A stretch of DNA of 64,000 bases, from positions 1 through 64,000 of the forward strand of contig JADYZP010000039.1 in the NCBI GenBank assembly GCA_020853025.1, written 5' to 3'. Shown one piece after another: positions 1 through 9,803 of this stretch. The translations under genes and the position numbers were made by a program. Positions within the stretch are counted from its first letter, which is position 1. Every line of letters begins with the position of its first letter. Source of the stretch: Burkholderiales bacterium (GTDB lineage: Bacteria > Pseudomonadota > Gammaproteobacteria > Burkholderiales > Casimicrobiaceae). The notes under the pieces are model-generated. The model was not told where the DNA came from. It searched no databases and saw only the letters and a list, made by a program, of their open reading frames with translations.

Positions 1-126
1 AAGGTATCCGAGGCGGCGGTCCAGGCCGCGATCCATGGTCGACTCGTTGGCAACCGCGACGCCCTCGCCAATCCAGAATCGCTACGTTATTTTGCGCCGG
101 AGCGGTGGCACCATCTGACCTTCTGA
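1..126 (+). CDS. C-terminal end of an unidentified protein (partial)
   Basis: The frame is open from the window edge to a TGA at 124-126 and gives the last 41 residues of a protein whose main part lies outside the window. The tail contains RLVGNRDALANPE and ends YFAPERWHHLTF. I do not recognise the family from this tail. The call rests on an uninterrupted frame with codon use like the neighbouring genes. It stops 25 bases before a transposase remnant begins on the same strand, so this gene may be the last intact one before a rearranged patch. Confidence 0.45.
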   Translation, partial: KVSEAAVQAAIHGRLVGNRDALANPESLRYFAPERWHHLTF

Positions 127-151
127 TATAACTTGAGACTTCCTGAAATAG

Positions 152-355
152 GGTAGCGCGAATTCATCCGTTTCCGGCGCCGATCAGGGAGGCGAGGGCT
201 GGAGCGATGCTACGCGCGACCCTGTGGCGCCGGCCAAGCGCTCCAAGGTCGCGCTGGCCAAGGTGGCGCGGCATACGCTCGACGATGGCACGCCGGTGCA
301 CAGCTTTGCGACCTTGCTGGGCGAACTCGCCACCCTCGTGCGCAATAGCTGCCGC
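152..355 (+). pseudogene. Transposase C-terminal remnant
   Basis: An open frame after a TAG at 149-151 has no start of its own. It encodes a tail with VAPAKRSKVALAKVARHT and DGTPVHSFATLLGELATLVRN, which resembles the C-terminal end of IS4/IS1634-type transposases, as I recall that family. About 65 codons are recognisable. The similarity stops near 355, exactly where the oppositely oriented EamA gene loses its own sequence. No inverted terminal repeats or upstream catalytic DDE region are visible, so the element is a dead fragment. The family assignment is by eye and could be wrong at subfamily level. Confidence 0.55.
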
Positions 356-579
356 ACGACCAGCCGCGGCCACCATTCGCGCGGCACGCGGATCGCGTCG
401 CCGTTCCGGTAAGCGATCAGCAGCAAACCCAGTGCGGCGAAGGGTAGTGTGAACGCGCGGAACGTCAGCGGCGCCAGCTCTTCGATGCCCAGTTTGAGCA
501 CCGGCCAGTTGCAACCCCAGATCAGCGTCAGCACCGCGATCGGAACGAAGGCGTGCGCCAACGGATGCGCCGGCCTCAT
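355..579 (-). pseudogene. EamA/DMT-family exporter, truncated after about 75 residues
   Basis: The first 75 residues look like the start of a drug/metabolite transporter. There is a first helix with LTLIWGCNWPVLKLGIEEL, an RAF motif after the first loop, a second helix, and the typical PREWWPRL loop. EamA exporters normally have about 280-300 residues and ten helices. Here the frame runs into unrelated sequence at about 354 and stops at 184, the second part being antisense to the transposase remnant. The start ATG at 577-579 overlaps the stop of the upstream helix-hairpin-helix gene by 4 nt, so it was the second gene of a coupled pair before the break. The product can hardly be functional. 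Confidence 0.7.
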
Positions 580-1259
580 CGGCGCTCGCGGACCGGCAGC
601 GACTCGCCGAACTTCGCCAGGTGCAGCTCGCGCGCCTGCGTCACCCAGGCGTCGCGGCGTATGCGGCCAGGGAACTCGGGCAACTTGGCGTCGAAGTCGT
701 CGATGTCACGGTCGCTCCAGCGCGCGATCTGCCGGTACGTCGTTACACCCAGTTTGTGCAGCATGCGTTCGAGCACCGGACCGATGCCGACGACGAGCTT
801 CAGATCGTCGGGTGCATGCGGGCCGTCGAGCAGCGGTGGCAGCGCGTTGTTCTCGAGATCGACGACGATGTCGCGGTAACGCGCCGTTTCGGCACGCGCC
901 GCGGCGAGTTGGTGCAGCAGCCGGCGGCGATCAGCGGCGAAGGCAATGAGTTGCGTGCGTTCGGCTGCGGCGTCGAGCGCCGCGTCGCGCTGGGTCGCAT
1001 TCGCCGCCTCGAGTGCGCGCAGCAGGTGCGCCTGTGCGTCCGGCAACGACCCGGCATCGGCAGATGGCGCCGCTTCGTCGCGTGACGCCGTCGCCGTCGT
1101 CGCGGACGCTGACTGCGGTGCGGTCAGCGACACGGTGGGGCGAAGCGGAGCCTTAGCCCGCGTCGCCGCTTCGCGCCTGCCTTGCATGATGCCCACCCGC
1201 CAGACGACAACGAAGCCGACGGCCAGCGCCAGAATTGCGAGCAAGGTCAGGCCATTCAC
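576..1259 (-). CDS. Membrane-anchored helix-hairpin-helix protein
   Basis: The 227-residue protein begins with a membrane helix (residues 4-22). A low-complexity Ala/Ser/Thr linker and a probable coiled coil (about 75-130) follow. A C-terminal domain (151-215) contains LKLVVGIGPVLERMLHKLGV, a helix-hairpin-helix type motif of the kind annotated as a predicted 5' nuclease-like or DUF4332-like domain. Such domains bind nucleic acid or other proteins, and no catalytic residues can be assigned. It is transcribed away from hemX and overlaps the truncated exporter downstream by 4 nt. DNA binding at the inner membrane is an inference only. Confidence 0.6.
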   Translation of the reverse strand: MNGLTLLAILALAVGFVVVWRVGIMQGRREAATRAKAPLRPTVSLTAPQSASATTATASRDEAAPSADAGSLPDAQAHLLRALEAANATQRDAALDAAAERTQLIAFAADRRRLLHQLAAARAETARYRDIVVDLENNALPPLLDGPHAPDDLKLVVGIGPVLERMLHKLGVTTYRQIARWSDRDIDDFDAKLPEFPGRIRRDAWVTQARELHLAKFGESLPVRERR

Positions 1260-1407
1260 GGCGAAGGAAAACGGGTGGCAGGTCGTCGGGTTTTGGGAAT
1301 TCCCGATTGTATTCGACGCACGATGCGGGTGGTTGTCCCGTCGGCGGCTTTCTCAGCAGGCGGACTGCTAGAATGCCTGGGGTTCCTTGCGAATTCCGGC
1401 CGTACCC

Positions 1408-2493
1408 ATGGACGAAACCGCGCCTGTGCGCGAACGCACGACCTCCACCGACGGCCAGCCGCAGCCGGACTCGATAGCCAAGCCGGCGTCGCGCCGCATG
1501 GTGATCGTCGTTGCCGCGCTGTTCGCCGTCGTCATTGCCGGCATCTGGTTCATCGAACGCGATACGCAGCGCGGCCTGCGCACCGAGGTCGCGAAGCGCC
1601 TGACCGATTCCGACGCGGCGCTCGCGCTGGTCAAGGCGCGCGAATCGGATCTCGCCAACGAACTGCGCGAAGCGCGGGCCAAGCTCGCGCTGCTCGAGAC
1701 GCGATTGTCGGAATCGCAGTCGCAGCAAGACTCGCTGGAGGTGCTCTATCGCGAGCTCGCACCCTCGCGCGACGAACTGGCGTTGAACGAGGTCGAGCAG
1801 GTGCTGATGTTGGCAAGCCAGCAGCTGGCGATTGCGGGCAACGTCCAGGCGGCGCTGGCGGCGCTGCAGCTGGCCGACGCCAAGCTCGCGCGCATCGATC
1901 GTCCGCAACTCATACCATTGCGCCGCGCCCTGTCGCGCGACGTCGACCGGCTGAAGTCGGTGCCCTTCGTCGATGTTGCAGGTATGTCGCTCAAGCTGGA
2001 CCAGGCGCTCGCCGCAATATCGATGCTGCCATTGGCACGCGACGAACGCCTGCCGCTGCCGGAGCCGCCGTCACCGCCGTCCGAGCAGCCGGCATGGACG
2101 GCCTATTTTCGCGAGGCGTGGAACGAAGTGAAGTCGCTGGTGCGCATCGAGGTCGCCGACCGTCCGGCGGCGCCGCTGGTGCCGCCGGCGCAGGAGTATT
2201 TTCTGCGCGAAAACCTGCGACTGCGCCTGCTGACCGCGCGTGTCGCACTGGTCACACGCGATGATGCGGGTTTCAAGACGGACGTGAAGGCCGCCACCGC
2301 CTGGGTCAAGCAGTACTTCGACATGCGCAGCAAGCCCGTCGCCGGGCTCGTCGCCACGCTGACGCAACTGGCGGCAACGCCGTTGCCCGCCCAGCTCCCC
2401 GACCTCAGCGGGAGTCTGACCGCGCTGCAGACCGTGCAGGCGACGCGCCAACGCGCGGCCGAGCGCGGGAGTGCCGCCGCCCGCCCGCGCTGA
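1408..2493 (+). CDS. hemX: HemX-like membrane protein
   Basis: The 361-residue protein has a cytoplasmic N-terminus, one membrane helix (residues 31-49) and a long helical periplasmic domain rich in heptads (EVAKRLTDSDAALALVKARE). This is the architecture of proteobacterial HemX, often labelled uroporphyrinogen-III C-methyltransferase although it lacks that catalytic domain. I chose the ATG at 1408; an in-frame TTG at 1387 is less likely. hemY follows 12 nt downstream, as usual. In most relatives hemC and hemD lie directly upstream; here an opposite-strand gene does, so hemX is the first gene of its operon. Its exact role, perhaps organising haem synthesis at the membrane, is not settled. Confidence 0.85.
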   Translation: MDETAPVRERTTSTDGQPQPDSIAKPASRRMVIVVAALFAVVIAGIWFIERDTQRGLRTEVAKRLTDSDAALALVKARESDLANELREARAKLALLETRLSESQSQQDSLEVLYRELAPSRDELALNEVEQVLMLASQQLAIAGNVQAALAALQLADAKLARIDRPQLIPLRRALSRDVDRLKSVPFVDVAGMSLKLDQALAAISMLPLARDERLPLPEPPSPPSEQPAWTAYFREAWNEVKSLVRIEVADRPAAPLVPPAQEYFLRENLRLRLLTARVALVTRDDAGFKTDVKAATAWVKQYFDMRSKPVAGLVATLTQLAATPLPAQLPDLSGSLTALQTVQATRQRAAERGSAAARPR

Positions 2494-2505
2494 CCGCGCA
2501 CGTCC

Positions 2506-3702
2506 ATGCGCGTCCTCTTCGCCTTCCTGCTGCTCGCCGCGTTGGCCATGCTGGCCGCGCTGCTGTTCCGGCTGAACAGCGGCTACGCGCTGTTCGTCGC
2601 GCCGCCGTATCGTGTCGAAATCTCGATCAACGCGTTCATCGTGCTGGCCGTTTGTGCGTTCGTATTGTTCCACCTGCTGCTGCGCGTCGCCGCGCGCATC
2701 GCCCACATGCCTGCCGAAGTCCGCGATGCGCGTCGCCGCCGCAATAGGGAACGCGCGCGCGTCAAGCAGGATGCCGCGGTCATCGCGTTGCTCGAAGGTC
2801 GCTACGGCAAGGCGCGCCAGTTCGCCGAAGAGGCGCTCGCCATCGCGGATTCGTCAGGGCTGTCGGCGCTGATCGGAGCGCGGGCGGCGATCGACACACG
2901 CGAGTTCGCGCTCGCCGAGAAGCTGCTTGCGCGTCCCGATGCGAACGTGGCCAGCCTCGCCGTGCCGCGCCTGATGCTCGAGGCCGACATGGCGCTCGAA
3001 CAGGACCAGCCGGGTACGGCACTATCGCGCCTGTCTGAGTTGAAGCGGGAGGCCGGATCGCATACGGCGGCGCTGCGACTCGAGGTACGCGCGCTGACCG
3101 CCGCGGGCCGCCACGCCGACATTCCACCGGTCGTCGACCAACTGGTCAAGCGCCGCGTTTACGATTCCGTGCAGGGCGACCTGATCCGCGCGACGGCACA
3201 CTCGGAGGTGCTCGCCGGCTTCCGCCACGACGCCGCGGGCTTGCGCAGCTACTGGAATCGGCTGTCGGACGGCGAACGGATGCATCCCAAGGTGGCGCGC
3301 GCGGCGGCCGCGAGTTTCCTGGCCACCGGCGGTGACCGCGAAACGGCCGAGCTCATCGAACGCTGTCTCGAGCGCAACTGGGACCCGGATCTGGTCGTGC
3401 TGTACGCGCAAAGCAATGCCGGTGATCCAACGCGTCAGCTCGAAACAGCTGAGCGTTGGCTGGTCGCGCACGATCACGATGCAATGCTGTTGTACGCGCT
3501 GGGTGTGCTCTGCGAGCGTGGTTCGCTTTGGGGAAAGGCGCAGACCTATTTCGAGGCGAGCCTCGCGCTCGACGATCATTGGCGCACACACGTGGCGTTG
3601 GGGGAGTTGCATGCAAGGCTTGGCCGCGGTGAGCTCGCGAACACGCATCTGGCGGCGGCGCTCAAGCGATCGTTGTCCGAACTCGAACGCACGCGTCACT
3701 GA
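2506..3702 (+). CDS. hemY: HemY, TPR-containing membrane protein of the haem operon
   Basis: Of 398 residues, two N-terminal membrane helices (about 2-20 and 43-62) are followed by a long alpha-helical region built from TPR-like repeats (for example LLEGRYGKARQFAEEALAIA). This matches the HemY_N plus TPR architecture of proteobacterial HemY, which is distinct from the protoporphyrinogen oxidase that shares the name. Length is typical. It follows hemX by 12 nt and is probably co-transcribed and translated from its own ATG. The downstream gene is convergent, so this operon contains only hemX and hemY. Confidence 0.88.
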   Translation: MRVLFAFLLLAALAMLAALLFRLNSGYALFVAPPYRVEISINAFIVLAVCAFVLFHLLLRVAARIAHMPAEVRDARRRRNRERARVKQDAAVIALLEGRYGKARQFAEEALAIADSSGLSALIGARAAIDTREFALAEKLLARPDANVASLAVPRLMLEADMALEQDQPGTALSRLSELKREAGSHTAALRLEVRALTAAGRHADIPPVVDQLVKRRVYDSVQGDLIRATAHSEVLAGFRHDAAGLRSYWNRLSDGERMHPKVARAAAASFLATGGDRETAELIERCLERNWDPDLVVLYAQSNAGDPTRQLETAERWLVAHDHDAMLLYALGVLCERGSLWGKAQTYFEASLALDDHWRTHVALGELHARLGRGELANTHLAAALKRSLSELERTRH

Positions 3703-3759
3703 CCGGGTAAGCCAACGTCGGCGTGTCAGGCAAACTCGGTGTCCGGCAGCTGGCGTCGT

Positions 3760-5397
3760 TCAACGCGGCGTCGAACCGGCGGAGTTCTTCCGTGGCAGTT
3801 TGAACACCACGATTTGCTCGTCGCGGAAGACCGGAGGACCGAGCGCGGCCTCGATTGCCGGCAGGCAGCGGGCAACGTCGGGCCAGCGCGCGCTGTCGCC
3901 GGCGGGCGCCGACCAGGGCAGGACGTGCATCACCAGATAGTCGGCGCCGTAGTCGCGGCCGCGCAGGATCGCCGACAGGTGCGCAAAGTGGGCGAATCGG
4001 AATCCGGGGTAGCCTTCCGGGTATTCGCCGAATTCGCGTACACCGCACAACGGCGTGGTGAGGCCGATGATCACGTTCTGTCGATGGATCTCCTGATACC
4101 ACGGATGCGGATTGAAGTGCGATTCCAGCCGCCACGGCGCCTCGATCAGCGTCAGCGAGCCGGCTGGGGCAAGGGCAAGCCGGCGATAGAACTCCGGCAC
4201 CGGCTCGATCGCTGCCTGTTGCTCGTAGGGATTGTGCAGGGCGTCGTAGTCGAACTGGTAACGCAGGTGGCCGGTGAACTGGTTGGGCAGCCGCGAAAGC
4301 GCGGGCAATGGACCTGCGGTCCACAGTCCCACCGCGAGTAACGCGACGATCGGCGCCTGCAGCAGCGAAGGACGACGCGGGACGAGCGCAATTACACCTT
4401 CCGCGGCGAGCAGCAGCATGAGCGGCAGTATCGGCACCAGGTAGCGCGCGAGCACCGGTGGGTGCATCACCCAATTCGGCCGCGCGGCGAGCACTGCCAG
4501 CGTACCGACCGCTGCGACCGTCAATACGTAGCCGGCGAGCAAACGGTCACGACGCCACCAGCTTAGCGCGCCGACCGCCGCACAGATTGCCAGCAGCACA
4601 GCGACGATTGCCTGTGCACTTCCCGCCAGCATCAGCGACGTGCGCACGAAGCTATCGACGGTGACCGAATCCACGCCAGCCTTAGCGGCAAAGCTGAACC
4701 AGTCGTTGATGACCGGTGGCAGCAGCACGAGCGCCAGCGGCAACGCGGTGGCCACACCCATCCGGAGCAGGCGACGCAACTGGCCGTGCTCGCAAGTCAG
4801 CACGCGGGCACCGAAGTAGATGAAAGGCGCCAGCGTGAACGCGAGCGAGGTCATGTGCAGGTAGCCGCCGGCGAAGGTCGCAGCGACGTAAGCCGCGGCC
4901 CACGCGTCGCGATTGCCTTCCGCGCGCCACCAGCGCTCGAAGGCGATGATGGCGATCATCGTCGACAATGCCGTCAGCGCATAAGGGCGCGCGGTCCGGC
5001 TTACGTAGACGAGCAGCGGCGACAGCGCCAACAGCAAGGCCCAGGTCGCGCGCACCGGTGCTGTCGTCCACGCGCGGGCGAGCCATGGTCCGACAATGAT
5101 CAGCGCGATGCCGGCAACCAGCATCGGCAGGTGCATTCCCCACTCGCTGATGCCGATCGTATCCTGCAGCCAGCGGTAGTAGACGGTTAGCGGAATGCTG
5201 TAGTCGGCGTAGTCGAGATGGGAGACGATGTTCAGCATGTCGGCGCGCATCAGCTTGCGCAACGCGTGCCACTCGTCGTCGATGATGATCTGGCTGGACA
5301 AGCCGCGCAGGCGCAGCCAAGAACCCGCGGCGATCGCGCAGAGGAAGAGCGCGCTCCACGCCACCGTGCCGCGCCCCTGGCGGTTTTCCGAACTCAC
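3760..5397 (-). CDS. GT39/PMT-like membrane glycosyltransferase
   Basis: This 545-residue integral membrane protein has about ten or more hydrophobic helices. An acidic pair lies in the first extracytoplasmic loop ([15 protein letters not shown]), a hallmark of GT-C type dolichyl-phosphate-mannose or undecaprenyl-phosphate-sugar dependent transferases (GT39/PMT_2 family). Such enzymes move a sugar from a lipid-phosphate donor to lipid, glycan or protein on the outer face of the inner membrane. The gene begins inside the last codons of the GT2 gene upstream (overlap 5394-5397, ATGA), so the two are translationally coupled. The GT2 protein could make the lipid-linked sugar that this protein uses. 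The acceptor is unknown. Confidence 0.72.
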   Translation of the reverse strand: MSSENRQGRGTVAWSALFLCAIAAGSWLRLRGLSSQIIIDDEWHALRKLMRADMLNIVSHLDYADYSIPLTVYYRWLQDTIGISEWGMHLPMLVAGIALIIVGPWLARAWTTAPVRATWALLLALSPLLVYVSRTARPYALTALSTMIAIIAFERWWRAEGNRDAWAAAYVAATFAGGYLHMTSLAFTLAPFIYFGARVLTCEHGQLRRLLRMGVATALPLALVLLPPVINDWFSFAAKAGVDSVTVDSFVRTSLMLAGSAQAIVAVLLAICAAVGALSWWRRDRLLAGYVLTVAAVGTLAVLAARPNWVMHPPVLARYLVPILPLMLLLAAEGVIALVPRRPSLLQAPIVALLAVGLWTAGPLPALSRLPNQFTGHLRYQFDYDALHNPYEQQAAIEPVPEFYRRLALAPAGSLTLIEAPWRLESHFNPHPWYQEIHRQNVIIGLTTPLCGVREFGEYPEGYPGFRFAHFAHLSAILRGRDYGADYLVMHVLPWSAPAGDSARWPDVARCLPAIEAALGPPVFRDEQIVVFKLPRKNSAGSTPR

Positions 5398-6185
5398 GCG
5401 TGCGCGGTCGTGGCCAGGGTCGGATCGACGAGCTTGAACTCGGACTCCGTCGAGAATATCCGCGGCGACACGAGCCCCCAGCGCCAGAGCCGATAGGCGA
5501 GACTGGTCCGCATCACGCCGAAGCCGTAGACGATCGAACGGCGAAAGCTGATCTGGCTCGCATCCTCGAAATAGTGCGTCGGGCAGGATACCTCGCCGAT
5601 GCGCATTCCGAACGCCAGCGCCTGCACCAGCACCTGGTTGTCGAACACGAAGTCCGACGAGTTGGCGCCCAGCGGCAGCGTTTCGAGAGCACGCCGCGAA
5701 AACGCACGAAAGCCGGTGTGGTATTCGGACAGGCGGGCGCCGGTCATCAGGTTCTGGAAGGCAGTCAGCGCGCGGTTGGCGTGGTACTTGTAGCGGGGCA
5801 TGCCGCCGGCGAGCGCGGTCCGGCCGAGCATCCGCGAGCCTATCGCGACGTCGTAGACGCCGGCCGCGACCAGCGACGCCAGCGCGGTGATCAGCCGCGG
5901 CTCGTACTGGTAGTCGGGATGGACCATGACGACGATGTCGGCGCCGGCGCGCAGCGCCTCGCGGTAGCAGGTCTTCTGGTTGGCGCCATAGCCGGCGTTG
6001 ATCGAATGCCGGAAAGTTGGCAGCCCGAGACGCTCGGCGACGGCGATCGTCGCGTCGTCGCTAGCGTCGTCGACCAGCAGCACCGCGTCGACGACGTCGC
6101 GAGGGATGGCGCGGACGCAGACTTCGAGCGTCTTCTCCGCCCGAAAAGCGGGCATCACGACGACGACGCGTTGACCGTGAAGCAT
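5394..6185 (-). CDS. Family 2 glycosyltransferase, DPM1-like
   Basis: I place the start at the ATG at 6185, giving 263 residues that begin directly with the GT-A fold ([15 protein letters not shown]). LLVDDASDD (D39-D40) and the metal-site region [10 protein letters not shown] follow. The protein resembles polyprenyl-phosphate sugar synthases (DPM1/DpgS type), which transfer a sugar from a nucleotide donor to a lipid phosphate. No C-terminal membrane helices are obvious, so it is probably peripheral. An upstream in-frame start would add a basic, unrelated leader of 25 residues. It overlaps the GT39-like gene by 4 nt, supporting a two-step donor/transfer pathway. The sugar is not predictable. 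Confidence 0.78.
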   Translation of the reverse strand: MLHGQRVVVVMPAFRAEKTLEVCVRAIPRDVVDAVLLVDDASDDATIAVAERLGLPTFRHSINAGYGANQKTCYREALRAGADIVVMVHPDYQYEPRLITALASLVAAGVYDVAIGSRMLGRTALAGGMPRYKYHANRALTAFQNLMTGARLSEYHTGFRAFSRRALETLPLGANSSDFVFDNQVLVQALAFGMRIGEVSCPTHYFEDASQISFRRSIVYGFGVMRTSLAYRLWRWGLVSPRIFSTESEFKLVDPTLATTAHA

Positions 6186-6270
6186 GCGCGGTGCACCTGC
6201 GGATGGCGTCCGGGTCCGGACGGCCGCATCATAACCGCCCGGCAGCAACAAATCACGCAAAAGCCTGCGT

Positions 6271-7302
6271 CTAAGGCCGGGCCTCGGTCAGCGCCGCGCA
6301 GGTGAAGCTGTCGGCGTAGAACTCCTCCTCCGGCAGCCGGCAGAGCTGCGTGAAGTCGCGCCGCGCGGCGTCGATCATCGCCGGCGCACCGCAGGCGTAA
6401 ACCTGGACTCCGGAGAGGTCCGGAAAATCGGCGATGACCGCCTGGTGGACCAGTCCCTGACGTCCTGGCCACGCATCTTCCGGCCGCGGCTCCGACAACA
6501 CCGGGATGAACGTGAAGTTCGGATGCGCCGACTGCCAGCCGCCGGGCAGGCCAGGCAGATACAAGTCCGGCAGCGCGCGCGCACCCCAGTACAGCACCAT
6601 CTGCCGGTCGAGCCGGTGGTACAGCGCATGCTCGATGATCGCCTTGATCGGTGCGAATCCCGTGCCGCCGGCGACGAACACGATCGGCTTGTCGGACTCC
6701 TCGCGCAGGTAGAAGGAGCCCAGAGGCCCTTCGCAACGCAGGATCTCGCGACCCTTGTACTGCGTGAACAACGCGTCGGTGAACAGGCCACCGGGAATGT
6801 GGCGCACGTGCAGTTCGAGAAGCCCGTCGTCGTGCGGCGGCGTGGCGATCGAGAAGCTGCGGCGCTTGCCGTCCTTCAGCAGGAAGTCGATGTATTGGCC
6901 TGGCAGGTACTGCAGCCGCTCGTTGGCGGGCAGCTTGATGCGCACGACCGCCACGTCGGGCGCGGCGCGGTCGATCGACTCGATGCGGCAGGGCATGCGC
7001 TTGACCTGGATGTCGCCGGCGCGTCGCACTTCGCGAACCTCGATGACGAGATCGGTGCGCGGCTTCGCACAGCAGAACAGCGCCAGTCCAGCGCGCTTCT
7101 CGGCTTCGGAAAGCGTCGACTCCTGGTGCGCACCATAGTCGACCTCCCCGGAGAGAATCCGGCCCTTGCAGGTTCCGCAGGCGCCGTTACGGCAGCCATA
7201 AGGCAGCATCAGATCCGCGCGCATCGCCGACGCGAGTACGGTTTCGCCGTCGTCGCAGGCAAACGAGTGGTCGCTTGGCTTTATGGTAATCTCAAAAGTC
7301 AT
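6271..7302 (-). CDS. 2Fe-2S ferredoxin/FAD/NAD reductase (AscD/CDP-glucoseen reductase-like)
   Basis: An N-terminal plant-type ferredoxin domain carries C37, C42, C45 and C77 (CRNGACGTC plus a distal Cys). An FAD domain with RSFSIA and an NAD(P) domain with [13 protein letters not shown] follow. The order and the 343-residue length match CDP-6-deoxy-delta-3,4-glucoseen reductase (AscD/DdhD) and related single-component electron donors for oxygenases. In betaproteobacteria this enzyme often stands alone without a deoxysugar cluster, so the electron acceptor cannot be named. It lies 85 nt upstream of the GT2 gene on the same strand and may be the first gene of that transcript. Confidence 0.85.
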   Translation of the reverse strand: MTFEITIKPSDHSFACDDGETVLASAMRADLMLPYGCRNGACGTCKGRILSGEVDYGAHQESTLSEAEKRAGLALFCCAKPRTDLVIEVREVRRAGDIQVKRMPCRIESIDRAAPDVAVVRIKLPANERLQYLPGQYIDFLLKDGKRRSFSIATPPHDDGLLELHVRHIPGGLFTDALFTQYKGREILRCEGPLGSFYLREESDKPIVFVAGGTGFAPIKAIIEHALYHRLDRQMVLYWGARALPDLYLPGLPGGWQSAHPNFTFIPVLSEPRPEDAWPGRQGLVHQAVIADFPDLSGVQVYACGAPAMIDAARRDFTQLCRLPEEEFYADSFTCAALTEARP

Positions 7303-7354
7303 GTCTTAACTTCCGCGCGCCGCGATGCACGGGCGCGGTCCAGGGTCGAAAAGC

Positions 7355-8257
7355 GTGATCAGGGTATTGTTGATCGGATGCGGCGATGTGGCATTGCGCG
7401 CCGCATCGTTGTTGCGCGGACGGGCGCGGATCTGCGGACTGACACGCCGTGCCGACGAAGTCCCGAAACTGCGTGCGCACGGCATTGTGCCCATCGTGGC
7501 CGACCTGGACGATTTCGCGAGCATGCGGCGAATTGCGTTGGCGCCACAGGCCGTCCTGCATTGCGCGCCGCCGCCCTCCGATGGACGCGACGATCCGCGC
7601 ACGCGAAGGCTGCTTGCTGCATTGACGCGCGCGCAGATTATACCGCAGCGCTTCGTCTACATTTCGACGTCGGGCGTTTACGGCGACTGCGCCGGCGCGC
7701 GCATCGACGAGACCCGCCCGCGGCGTGCGCGGACGCCGCGCGGAAGGCGTCGCGTCGCTGCCGAAGACCGCTTGCGCGTATGGGCGGCGCATCACGGTGT
7801 GCGGCTGGCACTGCTGCGTGCGCCGGGCATCTACACGCAGACGCGGCTGCCGCTTGAGCGCATCCGGCAGGGAACGCCGGTGCTGGCGCCGGACGACGAC
7901 GTCTACACCAACCACATCCACGCCGACGACCTCGCGCGGGCGGCCGTCGCGGCGCTGTTCCATGGCCGGCCCAACCGCGCGTACAACGTCACCGACGACT
8001 CCGAGATGAAAATGGGCGGCTGGTTCGACACCGTCGCCGACGCCTTTCATCTGCCGCGGCCACCGCGCGTGACCTGGGAAGAGGCAGAGCAGCGTATCGC
8101 ACCGATGCTCCTCTCCTTCATGAGCGAATCGCGCCGGCTCGGCAACGACCGGATGAAGAGGGAACTGCGTGTCCGGCTCGCCTACCCGACGCCGCAGACG
8201 CTGCTCGCAAACGTCGCTCCGCGGGAGTTGAAAAAGCAGCTTCCGCTTGCATTGTGA
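7355..8257 (+). CDS. NAD(P)-dependent epimerase/dehydratase-like SDR
   Basis: The GTG at 7355 gives a protein that starts at once with the Rossmann strand [20 protein letters not shown]; an ATG at 7325 in frame would add ten residues. The protein has about 300 residues. [10 protein letters not shown] supplies the Ser/Tyr part of the active site, and [17 protein letters not shown] is typical of atypical extended SDRs near the YeeZ type. The usual YxxxK lysine is not evident after SGVYGD, as in several atypical members. Its stop overlaps the ubiA GTG start (8254-8257), which points to translational coupling. The substrate is unknown. Confidence 0.75.
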   Translation: MIRVLLIGCGDVALRAASLLRGRARICGLTRRADEVPKLRAHGIVPIVADLDDFASMRRIALAPQAVLHCAPPPSDGRDDPRTRRLLAALTRAQIIPQRFVYISTSGVYGDCAGARIDETRPRRARTPRGRRRVAAEDRLRVWAAHHGVRLALLRAPGIYTQTRLPLERIRQGTPVLAPDDDVYTNHIHADDLARAAVAALFHGRPNRAYNVTDDSEMKMGGWFDTVADAFHLPRPPRVTWEEAEQRIAPMLLSFMSESRRLGNDRMKRELRVRLAYPTPQTLLANVAPRELKKQLPLAL

Positions 8258-9201
8258 CCGCGCCCACCGACCGGTCGACGGCGAAGCCGCGCTGCTCCGG
8301 CCCACCGCGGCTGACGTTGCTCCAGCGCATCGATGCCTACGAGCGGCTGGTCCGCCTCGACAAGCCGATCGGCATCCTGCTGCTGCTGTGGCCGACCCTC
8401 GCGGCCTTGTGGATCGCGACCCGCGGCCGGCCGACGCTGTCGCTCGTGCTGGTGTTCACACTCGGCACGATCGTGATGCGCTGCGCCGGATGCGCGTTCA
8501 ACGACTGGGCCGACCGTCACTTCGACGCACACGTGAAGCGCACCGCCGATCGTCCGCTGGCCCGGGGCGACATCGCGCCCTGGGAGGCGCTGGTCGTGGC
8601 CGCGGGCTTCGCGTTCGCCGGCTTCGTGCTGGCGCTGGTCGGCACCAATCGGCGGACCGTGCTGCTGTCGGTGGCGGCATTGGCGATCGCCGTCGCCTAC
8701 CCGTTCTGCAAGCGTTTCTTCGCGCTGCCGCAGGCCTTCCTCGGCATCGCCTTCTCGTTCGGAATTCCGATGGCTTTCGCAGCCGCGCAGGACAACGTGC
8801 CGCCGCTGGCCTGGTGGCTGCTGCTGTTCAACCTGTTCTGGGTGGTTGCCTACGACACCGAGTACGCGATGGTCGACCGCGACGACGACCGGCGTCTCGA
8901 CCTGCGCACCTCGGCACTGACCTTCGGCAGTTTCGACGTGCTCGCAGTGGCGCTGTGTTACGCGGTTTATTTCGCGGGCATGACCTGGGCGGGCCTGCGC
9001 ATCCCGCTCGGCGCAGCTTACTGGGTGGGACTCGCCGTCGCCGCGGCGCTCGCGATCTACCACGTGATCCTGATTCGCGGTCGCGAACGCGCGCTTTGCT
9101 TTCGCGCCTTTCTCGGCAATCACTGGCTCGGCTTCGCGGTGTTCGCCGGTGTGGCGCTCGATTTCGCGTTGCGGTTGCGGGCGTGGCCGCGCGTCGGCTA
9201 G
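8254..9201 (+). CDS. ubiA: 4-hydroxybenzoate polyprenyltransferase
   Basis: UbiA attaches the polyprenyl tail to 4-hydroxybenzoate in ubiquinone synthesis at the inner membrane. The first aspartate-rich motif is NDWADRHFD at residues 83-91, followed by KRTADRPLA. The second is [13 protein letters not shown] near residue 205. About eight or nine hydrophobic helices are visible, and the 315-residue length is normal. Translation starts at a GTG that overlaps the TGA of the upstream SDR. ubiD, the next enzyme for the same intermediate, is 1.9 kb downstream but separated by a glycosylase and a divergent transporter. Confidence 0.93.
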   Translation: MTAPTDRSTAKPRCSGPPRLTLLQRIDAYERLVRLDKPIGILLLLWPTLAALWIATRGRPTLSLVLVFTLGTIVMRCAGCAFNDWADRHFDAHVKRTADRPLARGDIAPWEALVVAAGFAFAGFVLALVGTNRRTVLLSVAALAIAVAYPFCKRFFALPQAFLGIAFSFGIPMAFAAAQDNVPPLAWWLLLFNLFWVVAYDTEYAMVDRDDDRRLDLRTSALTFGSFDVLAVALCYAVYFAGMTWAGLRIPLGAAYWVGLAVAAALAIYHVILIRGRERALCFRAFLGNHWLGFAVFAGVALDFALRLRAWPRVG

Positions 9202-9692
9202 CGGCGGCGGCCACGCGTCGCCGTGGATTGGCGCCGGTTCTGGCAATTGATACGCGCGTCTTGATCCTCGGCAGCTTTCCCGGCGAGGCCTCGCTCGCGG
9301 CGCAGGCGTACTACGCGCATCCGCGCAACCATTTCTGGCCACTGCTGGCGGCGATCGTCGGCGAAGCGCTGCCGGCGATGACTTACGAGGCGCGCATCGC
9401 GCGCTTGCTTGCGCACCGGATAGGCGTCTGGGATACGATCGTTGCGTGCGTGCGCGAAGGCAGCCTCGATGCGGCGATCCGCGCGCCGTCGCGCGCGCAA
9501 AGCCGCCGTGTCCTCGTCCAGGCGCCGAACATCGCACTGGTCTGTTTCAACGGCAGGACTGCCGCGCGCGCGATGCGGCAATGGAGCGGCGCCGGCTATT
9601 CGACGCTGTCTTTGCCGTCGTCGAGCCCGGCGTACACGCGGCCTTTCGCCGAGAAGCTAGTCGCATGGCGGGTGATCGCCGATCATCTGTGA
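9183..9692 (+). CDS. DNA-deoxyinosine glycosylase (uracil-DNA glycosylase superfamily)
   Basis: The core has [40 protein letters not shown] and LPSSSPAY in the order seen in hypoxanthine-DNA glycosylases. These cut hypoxanthine from deaminated DNA to start base-excision repair. The start is uncertain. A GTG at 9183, inside the end of ubiA, gives 169 residues with the usual short leader; a TTG at 9228 would give 154 residues and leave only ten before the first strand. No strong ribosome-binding site decides between them. Overlap with ubiA suggests co-transcription. Confidence 0.8.
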   Translation: MAARRLAAAATRRRGLAPVLAIDTRVLILGSFPGEASLAAQAYYAHPRNHFWPLLAAIVGEALPAMTYEARIARLLAHRIGVWDTIVACVREGSLDAAIRAPSRAQSRRVLVQAPNIALVCFNGRTAARAMRQWSGAGYSTLSLPSSSPAYTRPFAEKLVAWRVIADHL

Positions 9693-9803
9693 CGGCGCGT
9701 TGTCGACCTGGAAATCACGATCATGGCCCCTCCTCGGAACCATCGAACATGGATACTCGTTTCGCGGTCCGGATCGTTGTCGTCACCGGCGCCGTCATTT
9801 GAA

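Noticed and set aside
1387-1407. TTG start of hemX at 1387
   Set aside because: The ATG at 1408 is in frame, and the additional residues do not fit the family.
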